Made by a program: the position numbers and the translations under genes
The notes under the pieces: model-generated
What the model saw: only the letters and a program-made list of their open reading frames with translations
The model's database searches: none
Told to the model about the DNA's origin: nothing
Shown: piece by piece, positions 7,631 through 16,433 of the stretch
Position numbering within the stretch: position 1 is the first letter of the stretch
How the letters are laid out: every line of letters starts with the position of its first letter
From: UBA10364 sp049611965
GTDB lineage: Bacteria > Bacteroidota > Bacteroidia > Flavobacteriales > Schleiferiaceae
DNA: 64,000 nucleotides
NCBI GenBank assembly: GCA_049611965.1
Contig: JBMZBC010000002.1
Coordinates: 1-64,000 of the forward strand
Direction: 5' to 3'

Positions 7631-9448
7631 TTAAAGCTTAATCCATTTGACCTGAGCAACACCCTGCGCAGTTCGAAGAGATAAAATATATAAACCTGCA
7701 TCAAGGTGATGCAGCTCGAGGTGTTCATATCCCTCAACACGACCCGCGGCAACCGTAGCACCGGTGAGGGTCCTTAAAACATAGTGCGCCGAAGGCGACT
7801 CTATACTTAAGCTGCCAGAAGAAGGGTTCGGATATACATTGAAATCTTGGACCAATTCCTCCACGACCATATCCGTTGGGGAATAACGGAAGTACGGTCG
7901 CATCATCGCAACACCGGACTCTAGACTCTGGTACCAATTAAATCCATCCCCATAATATCTGGGCATTCCTGAAGGTAAAGTGCGCTTCTGATCCAGACCT
8001 AAATACATGGGATTCGAAGAAGTACAGATATATCCTATCCAAACTTCAGCATATGCATTCAAACTAATGCTTGAGTCCAACTCGTAAGGCATCATATCTC
8101 CGCGGTAATATCCCGTGAACGGACGGTACAAACTATCACTCATGTACAAGATATTTCCCGGTCCATCCCCACTATCAGCGGGTGCCCATACAGCCATGCG
8201 AAAAGTGCTCGTATACGCTTCGCCGGCATCGACGAAATTAAAAAACATCCCCTTTAGGGTATCAGAGCCACCAAGCCCGCCAACCTTGAATTTCTGTGCT
8301 ACTCGTCCGCCAATAACGTTTTGAACAGCATACGCACGCTCGGCGGTGCCATCATCCAAAGCCAAGTAGTTATCTAGGGTCAATTCACCTCGAACGGTAT
8401 CGTTAGAACGGAAACCTGCCGCCGAACCGTCAAACCACACCTTGGTGGAGACGGTAGTTGGGCCACTGAAAGAGGTCATTGCTGCAGTGGGGACGCTAAC
8501 ATTAAACGTCTGGTCTTGGTTGTGTTGTGTATTTGTGATTACCGGCACTGCAGTGGTTTGTTGAACTAGAGTACCGTTTTCTTCCCAGCGGAATTGGCCA
8601 AGGTTCAAACTCCACCCTCCGGAAGGTACAGCACCGTTTCTGCGGTAAATAAACTCCAATGTAGAGGGACGATTTGCCACACTGCTGGCATTGCTTACCC
8701 ACCAGGGCCAGCTCGTATAGGCTCCAGAACCAATAATAAGCGGATGCGCGCGAGCGATCGCCGGTTCTGTAATGATTGTATCTGCTGGATTACGGTCTTT
8801 ATCCAATTGCACGTAGTCGATATTCCATATATCGTAGGCACCGGCACGAGCGCCATAAGCTGCAAATCGGAAGCGGAAACCTTTTTGTAAATAATTGGCG
8901 CCTTGAACAGGAAGAATAACGGAAGAAAACGGGCTAGATGTACTAGAGCCTTTCTGCCCCCAGACCTGAGTCCAATCGGAAGTCACTGGCGACCAATATT
9001 CAACGACAATACTGTCAGTGTTAGACGGTAATTCGCCGCGACCGCCCTCCTGCAACTGAAAACTGAGGTAAACGTTAGATAGGCCTTGTAAATCCAGATA
9101 GGCCGACGTTAATACATCTGCCAAGGAATCTGAACCTAGTGCATTCTCTTTATAAGCAAAACCGTATTCATTGAGCCCATCGAAGGTCGCAACTCCAAGA
9201 GAATTTTGGAACAACGCCATTTCGTCGTTTACCCAAACCTTTGCATCCTGCCAAAGCGCTGTAGACGGCTTGTCCGACGGGTAAGAGAAATCGTCAGTAA
9301 ACGGAGGCACCAAGGTATCTGTACTCTCCGCGGACCATGAAACTACAGGAGCATTCGACAGCACAGCAGTAATTTCTTGAACTTGCGCCGTAACGACAAC
9401 CGTCGCAAGACTGATAAAAAATGTAAAACAGAATCTAGAATTCAGCAT
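7631..9448 (-). CDS. T9SS type A sorting domain-containing secreted protein
   Basis: A 605-residue exported protein. It starts with a Sec signal peptide (about residues 1-22, ending in TAQ) and closes with the type A C-terminal sorting domain: DFNVYPNPSSGSLSIES followed by beta strands and LDAGLYILSLRTAQGVAQVKWIKL. That domain directs outer-membrane passage through the type IX system and usually attachment to A-LPS. The middle is beta-rich, with many aromatic and Thr/Ser residues, and no catalytic motif that I recognise. ATG 9448 lies inside the last codons of the PASTA gene (14-base overlap), so the two are translated together. A cargo gene lying between PASTA and rluD is common in this phylum, which suggests a conserved, unknown surface role. 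Confidence 0.85.
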   Translation of the reverse strand: MLNSRFCFTFFISLATVVVTAQVQEITAVLSNAPVVSWSAESTDTLVPPFTDDFSYPSDKPSTALWQDAKVWVNDEMALFQNSLGVATFDGLNEYGFAYKENALGSDSLADVLTSAYLDLQGLSNVYLSFQLQEGGRGELPSNTDSIVVEYWSPVTSDWTQVWGQKGSSTSSPFSSVILPVQGANYLQKGFRFRFAAYGARAGAYDIWNIDYVQLDKDRNPADTIITEPAIARAHPLIIGSGAYTSWPWWVSNASSVANRPSTLEFIYRRNGAVPSGGWSLNLGQFRWEENGTLVQQTTAVPVITNTQHNQDQTFNVSVPTAAMTSFSGPTTVSTKVWFDGSAAGFRSNDTVRGELTLDNYLALDDGTAERAYAVQNVIGGRVAQKFKVGGLGGSDTLKGMFFNFVDAGEAYTSTFRMAVWAPADSGDGPGNILYMSDSLYRPFTGYYRGDMMPYELDSSISLNAYAEVWIGYICTSSNPMYLGLDQKRTLPSGMPRYYGDGFNWYQSLESGVAMMRPYFRYSPTDMVVEELVQDFNVYPNPSSGSLSIESPSAHYVLRTLTGATVAAGRVEGYEHLELHHLDAGLYILSLRTAQGVAQVKWIKL

Positions 9449-10256
9449 CTAGCGTATCGATAATTTCAGGTTGTGGGAGGAGTGTTGAATCGGACACTAG
9501 CCAGAGGTCAACAGCACTACCGGCTTTGACTTCAAGATCTTCTTCGTAAGCCGGGGACGATTTGAGCACAAAGGCACCTAACGTATCCTCAATAACGGAT
9601 TGGTAAATTACAGCACCAACGTTTAAACTAGAGTAACTTAGCTTTTCCTGTGCCTCGCTAAATGTCATACCAACGAGATTCGGCAGGTAAACCAACGCAC
9701 CGTCTAATCCAGCACTAACATAGATTGTGAAGCGGCTTCCCGTTTCATACAACTTCTGCTCATCGGCGAGGCTATCATTTTCGTCAACTACCCTTAACAC
9801 TAAATCGTGACTGAGATCAGGCACCGCAATTATGCTATCGATGATAAATCCTTTGGTTTTAAACTTTGAAGTCACGTAACTGACCAACTGGTCCTTGTAA
9901 TTAGGCAACGGATACTTTGGCAATCGTGCTGGGTTGGTCGAAAGTAGGATCTTACGGCCCAATTTTACCGTAGCATATTCCTTGGGAAAGGATTCTATGA
10001 TTGCACCCTCGGGTACACCCGGGGCATAATGCGTACTATCTATGACCTCGTACCCAAGTCCTAGTGAATCTAATTGGGCTGCAGCGTCCTCGAGTTGCAG
10101 CATCTTTAGATTGGGAATCTCAACGGTATGGCCGTGCATAGTGGTGCTACTCAACCACCACAAACTTCCGAATACACTAACCAACACTACTGCTCCGGCA
10201 ATAACTGCCGTTTTCACGAAGGAGCGAGAAAATAGAAATCTAAGCCATTGCTTCAT
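9435..10256 (-). CDS. PASTA domain membrane protein without kinase
   Basis: A 273-residue protein with a short cytoplasmic N-terminus, one transmembrane helix (about residues 14-36) and a periplasmic part made of three PASTA repeats, about 42-110, 112-185 and 187-257 (for example IPNLKMLQLEDAAAQLDSLGLG and LPNLVGMTFSEAQEKL). PASTA domains bind peptidoglycan or muropeptides in Ser/Thr kinases and PBPs; here no kinase or transpeptidase is attached. It is likely a bitopic envelope protein sensing or binding cell wall. It heads the operon PASTA - T9SS cargo - rluD - peroxidase - YdeI-like, and is divergent from ddl, which makes the D-Ala-D-Ala of the same polymer. Confidence 0.88.
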   Translation of the reverse strand: MKQWLRFLFSRSFVKTAVIAGAVVLVSVFGSLWWLSSTTMHGHTVEIPNLKMLQLEDAAAQLDSLGLGYEVIDSTHYAPGVPEGAIIESFPKEYATVKLGRKILLSTNPARLPKYPLPNYKDQLVSYVTSKFKTKGFIIDSIIAVPDLSHDLVLRVVDENDSLADEQKLYETGSRFTIYVSAGLDGALVYLPNLVGMTFSEAQEKLSYSSLNVGAVIYQSVIEDTLGAFVLKSSPAYEEDLEVKAGSAVDLWLVSDSTLLPQPEIIDTLDAEF

Positions 10257-10260
10257 GGTG

Positions 10261-10268
10261 TAAAGATA
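10261..10268 (-). promoter_or_regulatory. -7-like element, PASTA operon (leaderless type)
   Basis: TATCTTTA on the minus strand differs from TAnnTTTG only in the last base and is followed by four bases (CACC) and the ATG of the PASTA gene at 10256. It has the same geometry as copA, pyrE and rsmA. Confidence 0.45.
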
Positions 10269-10304
10269 CTTTATTCATACCCTCTAATCATTAGGGTTCT
10301 GCAT

Positions 10305-10312
10305 TACATTTA
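10305..10312 (+). promoter_or_regulatory. -7-like element, ddl (leaderless type)
   Basis: TACATTTA differs from TAnnTTTG only in the last base, and is followed by five bases (CAACA) and the ATG of ddl at 10318. Together with the opposing element at 10261-10268 it forms a divergent pair in a 61-nt gap. Confidence 0.45.
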
Positions 10313-10317
10313 CAACA

Positions 10318-11289
10318 ATGGAAAACGAGCAAAAATTGATTGGCGTATTGGCCGGCGGATATTCTTCTGAACGGGCTATTAGTTTAGCTTCAGGGAAGAC
10401 TGCTTATGAGGCTTTCCTCCAAGCCGGCTACACCACAGTGTTCATAGAACTTGATCGGGAAGGCTTCAAAGTAGACGGTCAATTGGTCAAAATTTCAGAC
10501 CTCGGTTTGGCCTATGTATTCAATGCCGTTCACGGCACTCCAGGAGAAGACGGTCACATTTCCGGTATGCTCGAAGTATTCGGAATCCCACACAGTACCT
10601 GTGATACGTTTACGAGTGCCCTTACTTTTTCCAAATTCCAATGCAACACCATTTTACGGGCCCAAGGCATCGATGTACCAAGAGGGGAAAGCTTTTTTGA
10701 AGAACCGCAAAGCGAACTATTCAATGATTGGCAATACCCATTATTCGTCAAACCCAATCGTTCCGGCTCGAGCTTTGGTGTGAGCCGCATTGAAACTCAG
10801 GAAGGATTTTCTGCAGCCTTCAAAGAGGCCCAAAAAGAGGACAAAGAGGTGATTGTTGAAGAGGGCATCACTGGTGTGGAAGTAGGCTGCGGTGTGCTGC
10901 GAGCGAGCTATGACTTTGCTTCGAATCGGGAGTTGGATGAATCGGTCACCCAGAGTATTGCAATTACTGAAATTGTTCCAACTGAAAGCACCTTCTTTGA
11001 TTACGAGGCGAAATACGACGGGAAATCGCAAGAAATAACACCGGCAAGAATACCTACTGAAACTGCTGCTGCCATAGAGCAGATCTCTATTAGAACGTAT
11101 AATTTATTAGGTCTTAAAGGCATCGTCCGAATGGACTTTATCATTGACAAAGAACGCGGACCTGTGCTCATAGAGGTGAACAGTATACCTGGACTTAGCT
11201 CTGCATCCATTGTGCCTCAACAAGTGGCCTACAGAGGGTGGCAACTCCACCATGTGCTAAGTATTCTCGCAGAAGAACATATTGCGTAA
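10318..11289 (+). CDS. ddl: D-alanine--D-alanine ligase
   Basis: A 323-residue cytoplasmic ATP-grasp enzyme joining two D-alanines for peptidoglycan precursor. Signs: the N-terminal GVLAGGYSSERAISLASG, HGTPGEDG near residue 72, the ATP-grasp region with FVKPNRSGSSFGVSRI, and the C-terminal metal-binding FIIDKERGPVLIEVNSIPGLSSASIVPQQ. Length fits the family. It is followed after nine bases by coaD and is divergent from the PASTA protein gene. Confidence 0.96.
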   Translation: MENEQKLIGVLAGGYSSERAISLASGKTAYEAFLQAGYTTVFIELDREGFKVDGQLVKISDLGLAYVFNAVHGTPGEDGHISGMLEVFGIPHSTCDTFTSALTFSKFQCNTILRAQGIDVPRGESFFEEPQSELFNDWQYPLFVKPNRSGSSFGVSRIETQEGFSAAFKEAQKEDKEVIVEEGITGVEVGCGVLRASYDFASNRELDESVTQSIAITEIVPTESTFFDYEAKYDGKSQEITPARIPTETAAAIEQISIRTYNLLGLKGIVRMDFIIDKERGPVLIEVNSIPGLSSASIVPQQVAYRGWQLHHVLSILAEEHIA

Positions 11290-11298
11290 CTTTATCCC

Positions 11299-11760
11299 AT
11301 GAGTAAACGAGTTGCATTATTTCCAGGATCTTTTGACCCCATCACATTGGGCCACCTCGATATTATCGAACGCGCGCTTCCTTTGTTTGATGAAATCCAA
11401 ATAGCCGTTGGTACCAATAGTGCGAAACAGTATTTATTTCCGCTGGAACAACGTGTCGCTTGGATTGAAGAAACCTTTGCCAATAAGCCCAAGGTGAAGG
11501 TCATTACCTACGAAGGGCTTACCGTTGACTTTGCCAGGAAGCAAGGGGTCAACTTCCTTCTGCGCGGATTGCGCAATCCTGCGGATTTCGAATTTGAAAA
11601 GGCCATCGCTCAAGCAAATAGAGAAATGGTGCCGGATCTAGAAACCGTATTCCTTCTGACCAGTGCGCGTTATGCCTACATCAGTTCAAGTATTGTACGG
11701 GAAGTGTTCAACCACGGTGGTGATTTTACCGGATTCGTTCCCAATGCCGTTAGGCCGTAA
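11299..11760 (+). CDS. coaD: pantetheine-phosphate adenylyltransferase
   Basis: A 153-residue nucleotidyltransferase for the penultimate step of coenzyme A synthesis (4'-phosphopantetheine + ATP to dephospho-CoA). Visible motifs: FPGSFDPITLGHLDII (the T/HxGH-type nucleotide site, here TLGH), the basic FLLRGLRNPADFEFE segment, and the C-terminal YISSSIVREV. It is the second gene of the ddl transcript. Its stop lies within the convergent NUDIX gene (11-base overlap). Confidence 0.95.
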   Translation: MSKRVALFPGSFDPITLGHLDIIERALPLFDEIQIAVGTNSAKQYLFPLEQRVAWIEETFANKPKVKVITYEGLTVDFARKQGVNFLLRGLRNPADFEFEKAIAQANREMVPDLETVFLLTSARYAYISSSIVREVFNHGGDFTGFVPNAVRP

Positions 11761-12373
11761 CCTCTTCTGAGGCGAATGCTCTGAAGACAGCTTCTAGGCT
11801 ATTGTAAGAAGGCATCTTGGCCAATTTTTTTCTCAGCTTTTTTGGAGAAGCCCAGTACACGTCGGTAATTCCCTCCTCTTTTTGGGGCTTCAATTTTTTC
11901 GCATGCTCCGTGTACATGGGGTACCAGTAGGTGGTTTTAATGGCAAACCCGCCTTTTACCGTGTAACAATGCACTGTTTTTGTTGGTGCTCCTGTTATTT
12001 TCAATCTTTTAACCTTGCACTCTTCTTCCACCTCGCGAACGGCGCAATCTTCGATCTTTTCATGAAACTCCAGCTTCCCCTTAGGCATGTCCAACTTGCC
12101 GTTGCGTTCGATGATGAGCAACTCGCCTTTTTCATTTTTAACCCATCCACCGGCTGCAATCACACCTTTGTGCAACGTCATAAACAACGACCAAAACGGA
12201 TGGTCTATACCGATGCTCAAATCTACGTTTAGGGTGTTGTCTTGAAGGTCTTTCAAAAAGGCTTTAACCTTTCTCTTGGTGGATAATCTGTTGATAATCT
12301 CAGGGGCTTCTCCCCCAGGAACAGGAATCAAAACAGAGCCTTTAATGAAAACTTTGGTGTAATTTTGCAGCAT
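11750..12373 (-). CDS. NUDIX hydrolase
   Basis: A 207-residue protein with a Nudix box, GKLEFHEKIEDCAVREVEEECKV (GX5EX7REVXEE; near residues 105-127), which binds the metal that hydrolyses a nucleoside-diphosphate-linked substrate. The N-terminal 70 residues are an extension not typical of the core fold; the substrate is unknown. ATG 12373-12371 is preferred to an in-frame TTG at 12385. This ATG is the complement of the CATG that also holds the pyrE start, so the two divergent genes share start-codon bases and have no 5' gap at all. The 3' end overlaps coaD. Confidence 0.85.
   Translation of the reverse strand: MLQNYTKVFIKGSVLIPVPGGEAPEIINRLSTKRKVKAFLKDLQDNTLNVDLSIGIDHPFWSLFMTLHKGVIAAGGWVKNEKGELLIIERNGKLDMPKGKLEFHEKIEDCAVREVEEECKVKRLKITGAPTKTVHCYTVKGGFAIKTTYWYPMYTEHAKKLKPQKEEGITDVYWASPKKLRKKLAKMPSYNSLEAVFRAFASEEVTA
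12360..12367 (+). promoter_or_regulatory. -7 element, pyrE (leaderless type), inside the NUDIX coding sequence
   Basis: TAATTTTG is an exact TAnnTTTG match, followed by four bases (CAGC) and the pyrE ATG at 12372. It overlaps codons 3-5 of the divergent NUDIX gene, so the pyrE promoter lies within coding DNA. Confidence 0.6.
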
Positions 12374-13013
12374 GATACAGAACAAAGAAGCAGCCCTGAA
12401 GACCGCAGAAAGTCTTTTACAAATTAAGGCGATTAAATTACAACCAGATAACCCATTTACTTGGGCAAGTGGATGGAAAAGTCCTATCTACTGTGATAAC
12501 CGCTTGACATTAAGTTTTCCAGCTATTCGAAATTATCTAAAAATCGAATTCGCCAAACAAATTGAAGAAGTTTATGGAAAACCTGATTACATCGCTGGAG
12601 TAGCTACAGGTGCGATTGCTATCGGTGCGCTCGTTGCTGACTTCATGGGCGTTCCATTCATCTATGTTCGTGATAAAGCCAAAGGCCACGGACGCCAAAA
12701 TCAGGTGGAAGGCTTCTTCGAACCGGGCTCTAATGTGGTGGTCATTGAAGATTTAATCTCTACCGGAGGCTCTTCGCTAAAAGCCGTCGCTGCATTGAAA
12801 GAAGCAGGGGCTCGAGTGCTTGGCATGATGGCCATCTTCACTTATGGTTTCCCGGTAGCCCTCGCAAATTTCGAAGAGGCCAGTGTTCGCTTGAACACCC
12901 TTAGCGATTACCACCATTTATTGGAACAGGCTGTTCAAAGTGGTGCAATTTCGCTCGAAACAAGGGACCTCTTGTCTGAATGGCGCAAAGACCCTTCTGT
13001 TTGGGGCAAATAG
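12372..13013 (+). CDS. pyrE: orotate phosphoribosyltransferase
   Basis: A 213-residue cytoplasmic enzyme that attaches orotate to PRPP in de novo UMP synthesis. The PRPP-binding loop VVVIEDLISTGGSSLKA (about residues 121-137) and the flexible-loop region RDKAKGHGRQNQVEG are clear. Start ATG 12372-12374 is part of the CATG shared with the divergent NUDIX gene, and the promoter element ends four bases before it. Confidence 0.95.
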   Translation: MIQNKEAALKTAESLLQIKAIKLQPDNPFTWASGWKSPIYCDNRLTLSFPAIRNYLKIEFAKQIEEVYGKPDYIAGVATGAIAIGALVADFMGVPFIYVRDKAKGHGRQNQVEGFFEPGSNVVVIEDLISTGGSSLKAVAALKEAGARVLGMMAIFTYGFPVALANFEEASVRLNTLSDYHHLLEQAVQSGAISLETRDLLSEWRKDPSVWGK

Positions 13014-13020
13014 AAAACGC

Positions 13021-13755
13021 TTAGGTTAGCTCATTGGGGTCCACCCAACGTATACTATCAAGGTCAAACGCTTGCGTTTGGCCTTTTTTTGTTTGCAACA
13101 ATACACGACCTAAGTGATCAACACCGGTGACTACAGCCTCGAGCATTTCGCCTTTATCGGTGGCATACTTCTCCAATTGTGTTCTACCCCACAGGACTTC
13201 CTTGTATCGCTTGTCCAAGAGTTTGATATTATCCACCCAAGGCACCGCGGCATCCATCGCTTTTAGGATTTCATCGATAACCTCCTCAGAAGTGATATCC
13301 AGCCCCAATTCTTCTAAGCTGATGGCGCGAGGTAATTGAATTTGGCTGTATTTCACGTTAATACCGATGCCAATGATAGAGGACGCAATTCGACCGCCCT
13401 CCCATCGATTTTCTATGAGCATACCACCCAATTTCTTCGTACCGACCATCATGTCGTTAGGCCATTTGTATTGTACCATTTTAGGCAAAGTGGTGGCCAA
13501 AACATGACACATCCATTTATTCACGAGAAAACTCTCCTTCACAGCATATGGCCATCGAACATAAACAGAGAACAACGCCGATTTTCCAGGTTCGTCCTGC
13601 CAAACTGACACGCCTCTACCCTTGCCCTTTTTCTGGGTGCTGGCAACCACCGTCGCCAAGTGTTCTAGGGCAGTATTCTTCTGCAACAAACGCTTCAATT
13701 CAGATTGCGTAGAATCTAGCTGTGAATGACGTAGAATGCGGTACTTTTGTGACAT
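13021..13755 (-). CDS. birA: biotin--[acetyl-CoA-carboxylase] ligase
   Basis: A 244-residue biotin protein ligase that activates biotin with ATP and attaches it to carboxylase carrier proteins. Recognisable: KGKGRGVSVWQDEPGKSALFSV (the GRGRxGRxW-like biotinyl-AMP loop, here varied), KWPNDMMVGTKKLGGMLIE, and IGIGINVKY. There is no N-terminal HTH, so it is a monofunctional ligase and not a biotin repressor. Convergent with pyrE (7-nt gap) and divergent from rsfS. Confidence 0.9.
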   Translation of the reverse strand: MSQKYRILRHSQLDSTQSELKRLLQKNTALEHLATVVASTQKKGKGRGVSVWQDEPGKSALFSVYVRWPYAVKESFLVNKWMCHVLATTLPKMVQYKWPNDMMVGTKKLGGMLIENRWEGGRIASSIIGIGINVKYSQIQLPRAISLEELGLDITSEEVIDEILKAMDAAVPWVDNIKLLDKRYKEVLWGRTQLEKYATDKGEMLEAVVTGVDHLGRVLLQTKKGQTQAFDLDSIRWVDPNELT

Positions 13756-13826
13756 TATGCCTATTTAGAATGAGCCTCACTAAGATGGCATATGTTTTGG
13801 TAATTTACTGACATAAATATTCATTA

Positions 13827-14198
13827 ATGCAATTACAACCTCAAGCTTCGTCCGAACTACTTCAAAAATTTGTTGTTGAAGGGTTACAAGAGATCAAAGG
13901 CGAAAACATCACCATACTTGATTTAAGAGAAATCGACAACGCAGTAACAGACTTCTTCATCATTGCGGAAGGTAACTCCAACACTCAGGTAAATGCACTT
14001 TCAGACAGCGTTCACAAGAGCGTTCGAGAAAATGTTGGCGATCGCCCTTGGCACATTGAAGGAAAAGAGAATGCAGAGTGGGTACTTATGGACTATGTAA
14101 ATGTCGTAGTACACATTTTCCAAAAAGGCATCCGAGAGTTCTATGACCTGGAAAGCCTTTGGGGTGATGCACCTACAACAACCTTAGAAAACCTATAA
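13827..14198 (+). CDS. rsfS: ribosome silencing factor RsfS
   Basis: A 123-residue protein of the RsfS/Iojap family, which binds ribosomal protein L14 (uL14) and keeps 50S from joining 30S in poor growth conditions. Family signs: DLREIDNAVTDFFIIAEGNSNTQVNALSD and WHIEGKENAEWVLMDYVNVVVHIF, followed by REFYDLESLW. It starts the conserved Bacteroidota order rsfS-ftsH-LUD-cdsA-psd. Confidence 0.94.
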   Translation: MQLQPQASSELLQKFVVEGLQEIKGENITILDLREIDNAVTDFFIIAEGNSNTQVNALSDSVHKSVRENVGDRPWHIEGKENAEWVLMDYVNVVVHIFQKGIREFYDLESLWGDAPTTTLENL

Positions 14199-14205
14199 CA
14201 GCCGT

Positions 14206-16311
14206 ATGTCGGAAAAAGGAAATCAAAATCAAATTGACAAGCTGAAAAAGCAGTTTGCCAAGAATAACAATCAGGGCAAAAAGCCAAACGGCCCGAAGCG
14301 ATCAGGATTCAGTTTCTATTGGGTCTACGCCATCATCTTCGCTCTATTTATAGGGATGCAGATATTCAGCGCCATGAGCTTCCGTGCTAAGAATTCAAAC
14401 TTTAGAGACTTTGAGCAGAAACTTGAGCTTGGTGATGTTGAACGCGTAAACATCGTTAACGAAAAAACCATTCAGGTCTTTATAAAAGAGGAGCGCTTAT
14501 TAGAAAACGAGCGTTACGAAGAGGTCAGAAACAGCAACCTTAGCGATGCAGTCAATCCAGGCCCACATTATGTCTTCGAAATGCCAGCGACGGCCTTCGA
14601 AGACCGATTAAAAGACTATTACGAAGACCGCTCTTCAGAGGAACCAATTGCGGTGAATTATGAAACGCAAGAAAACTTTGTCGGGGACATTATTTCTTGG
14701 GTTTTGCCGCTCGTGCTAATGATTGCCGTGTGGCTCTTCATCATGCGCCGCATGTCCGGTGGCGGTGGTGCTCCAGGTGGCGGTGGCGGATCGCAAATTT
14801 TTAACATCGGAAAGTCACGGGCCAAAGTATTTGACAAAGACACGGAGGTGAAGACCACCTTCAATGAAGTGGCTGGAATGACCGGAGCCAAAGAAGAGGT
14901 TCTAGAAATTGTGGACTTCTTAAAGAATCCAAAAAAATATACAGACCTCGGAGGACGTATTCCGAAAGGTGTGATGCTTTCAGGCCCTCCGGGGACTGGT
15001 AAAACCTTGTTGGCCAAAGCAGTTGCCGGAGAAGCCAAGGTGCCGTTCTTCTCACTTTCGGGATCTGACTTCGTTGAAATGTTTGTGGGTGTGGGTGCAT
15101 CTCGTGTCCGCGACCTATTTAAGCAAGCCAAAGAGAAATCACCGTGTATCATCTTTATCGATGAGATTGATGCCATCGGTCGTGCACGTGGAAAGAACAA
15201 TTTCACAGGCGGCAACGACGAACGTGAGAACACCTTGAACCAGCTTCTAACTGAGATGGATGGTTTTGGCACCAACGAACACGTTATTGTAATGGCTGCT
15301 ACTAACCGTGCAGACATCTTAGACCGAGCACTCATGCGTGCCGGGCGTTTTGACAGAATCATCTATGTAGATCTACCCGAGCTTAACGAACGTGAAGCCA
15401 TCTTCGGCGTGCATTTGAAGGGCATTAAAACCAATGATTCTGTGGATGTTGCATTGCTTTCAAAGCAGACTCCAGGATTCTCCGGGGCGGATATAGCCAA
15501 TGTTTGTAATGAGGCGGCTCTTATCGCAGCACGTAAGGACAAAGACTTTGTAGACAAGCAAGACTTCAATGATGCCATTGACCGCATTGTGGGAGGCTTG
15601 GAGAAGAAAACGAAGATTATCACACCGGAAGAAAAGAAGGTCATTGCCTACCACGAGGCTGGTCACGCTGCTGTAAGTTGGTTGCTTGAACATGCTGCGC
15701 CATTGGTAAAGGTGACTATTGTTCCAAGAGGTCGCTCGCTAGGTGCTGCATGGTACCTTCCTGAGGAGCGTCAGATCACGACTGCTGAGCAGATGCAAGA
15801 TGAAATGTGTGCCACAATGGGTGGGCGTGCAGCAGAAAAGGTCGTTTTTGATAAAATCTCTACCGGCGCATTGAGTGATCTTGAAAAGGTGACTAAACAA
15901 GCGAGAGCTATGGTTACTATCTACGGTTTGAACGACAAATTGGGTAATATTACCTACTACGACAGTCAAGGCCAAAATGAATACGCGATGGATAAACCGT
16001 ATTCTCAAGAAACGGCTGTAGTCATTGATGCTGAGATATCTAAAATTATTGAAGCAGAGTACGATCGTGCCATTGACATTCTTTCCAATAATAGAGAGAA
16101 GCTTGACGCTTTAGCTAACCTCCTTTTAGAAAAAGAGGTCATCTTCAAGGAAAATGTTGAGGAAATCTTCGGTAAACGCCCTTGGGACAAAGAGGAGACT
16201 GAAGATACTACTGCTGAAGTAATTGAAACCGAGACGGCAACTGAAGTCATCGAGGCGACCGGACCAACAGAGGCTCCAGCCTCTGAAGAAGCACCGAAAG
16301 AAGCCGAGTAA
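14206..16311 (+). CDS. ftsH: ATP-dependent zinc metalloprotease FtsH
   Basis: A 701-residue inner-membrane AAA+ protease, six-fold ring, that degrades misassembled membrane proteins. Order: Lys-rich N-terminus; TM1 about 38-56; periplasmic domain; TM2 about 162-180; a glycine-rich linker (GGGGAPGGGGGSQ, about 185-198); Walker A GPPGTGKT from G260; Walker B IIFIDEIDAIG; SRH region TNRADILDRALMRAGRFDR; zinc site HEAGH at H483-H487; acidic, Thr/Glu-rich tail about 660-701. It begins seven bases after rsfS and is followed by a strong hairpin terminator. Confidence 0.97.
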   Translation: MSEKGNQNQIDKLKKQFAKNNNQGKKPNGPKRSGFSFYWVYAIIFALFIGMQIFSAMSFRAKNSNFRDFEQKLELGDVERVNIVNEKTIQVFIKEERLLENERYEEVRNSNLSDAVNPGPHYVFEMPATAFEDRLKDYYEDRSSEEPIAVNYETQENFVGDIISWVLPLVLMIAVWLFIMRRMSGGGGAPGGGGGSQIFNIGKSRAKVFDKDTEVKTTFNEVAGMTGAKEEVLEIVDFLKNPKKYTDLGGRIPKGVMLSGPPGTGKTLLAKAVAGEAKVPFFSLSGSDFVEMFVGVGASRVRDLFKQAKEKSPCIIFIDEIDAIGRARGKNNFTGGNDERENTLNQLLTEMDGFGTNEHVIVMAATNRADILDRALMRAGRFDRIIYVDLPELNEREAIFGVHLKGIKTNDSVDVALLSKQTPGFSGADIANVCNEAALIAARKDKDFVDKQDFNDAIDRIVGGLEKKTKIITPEEKKVIAYHEAGHAAVSWLLEHAAPLVKVTIVPRGRSLGAAWYLPEERQITTAEQMQDEMCATMGGRAAEKVVFDKISTGALSDLEKVTKQARAMVTIYGLNDKLGNITYYDSQGQNEYAMDKPYSQETAVVIDAEISKIIEAEYDRAIDILSNNREKLDALANLLLEKEVIFKENVEEIFGKRPWDKEETEDTTAEVIETETATEVIEATGPTEAPASEEAPKEAE

Positions 16312-16330
16312 TCGGATTCAAATTTGAAGT

Positions 16331-16361
16331 AAACCCACCGCCGCTGGCGGTGGGTTTTTTG
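16331..16361 (+). terminator. intrinsic terminator after ftsH
   Basis: AACCCACCGCC, loop GCT, GGCGGTGGGTT, then a T run. The hairpin has an 11-bp GC-rich stem followed by TTTTTT, and lies 20 bases after the ftsH stop. Confidence 0.9.
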
Positions 16362-16408
16362 TTAATAGCCTCTCGAAAAAAGACTTCGGTGCTTTAGTGC
16401 TGCTTTGC

Positions 16409-16416
16409 TACCTTTG
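16409..16416 (+). promoter_or_regulatory. -7 element, LUD-cdsA-psd operon
   Basis: TACCTTTG is an exact TAnnTTTG match, 17 bases before the LUD-protein ATG (16434) and downstream of the ftsH terminator, so the operon LUD-cdsA-psd has its own promoter with a short leader. Confidence 0.6.
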
Positions 16417-16433
16417 AGTAACACTCAAAAAAC

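Noticed and set aside
14658..15362. Long open frame on the minus strand opposite ftsH (about 234 residues)
   Set aside because: It is Ser/Arg/Pro-rich low-complexity translation of the antisense of a clear ftsH gene, with no domain, start context or promoter.
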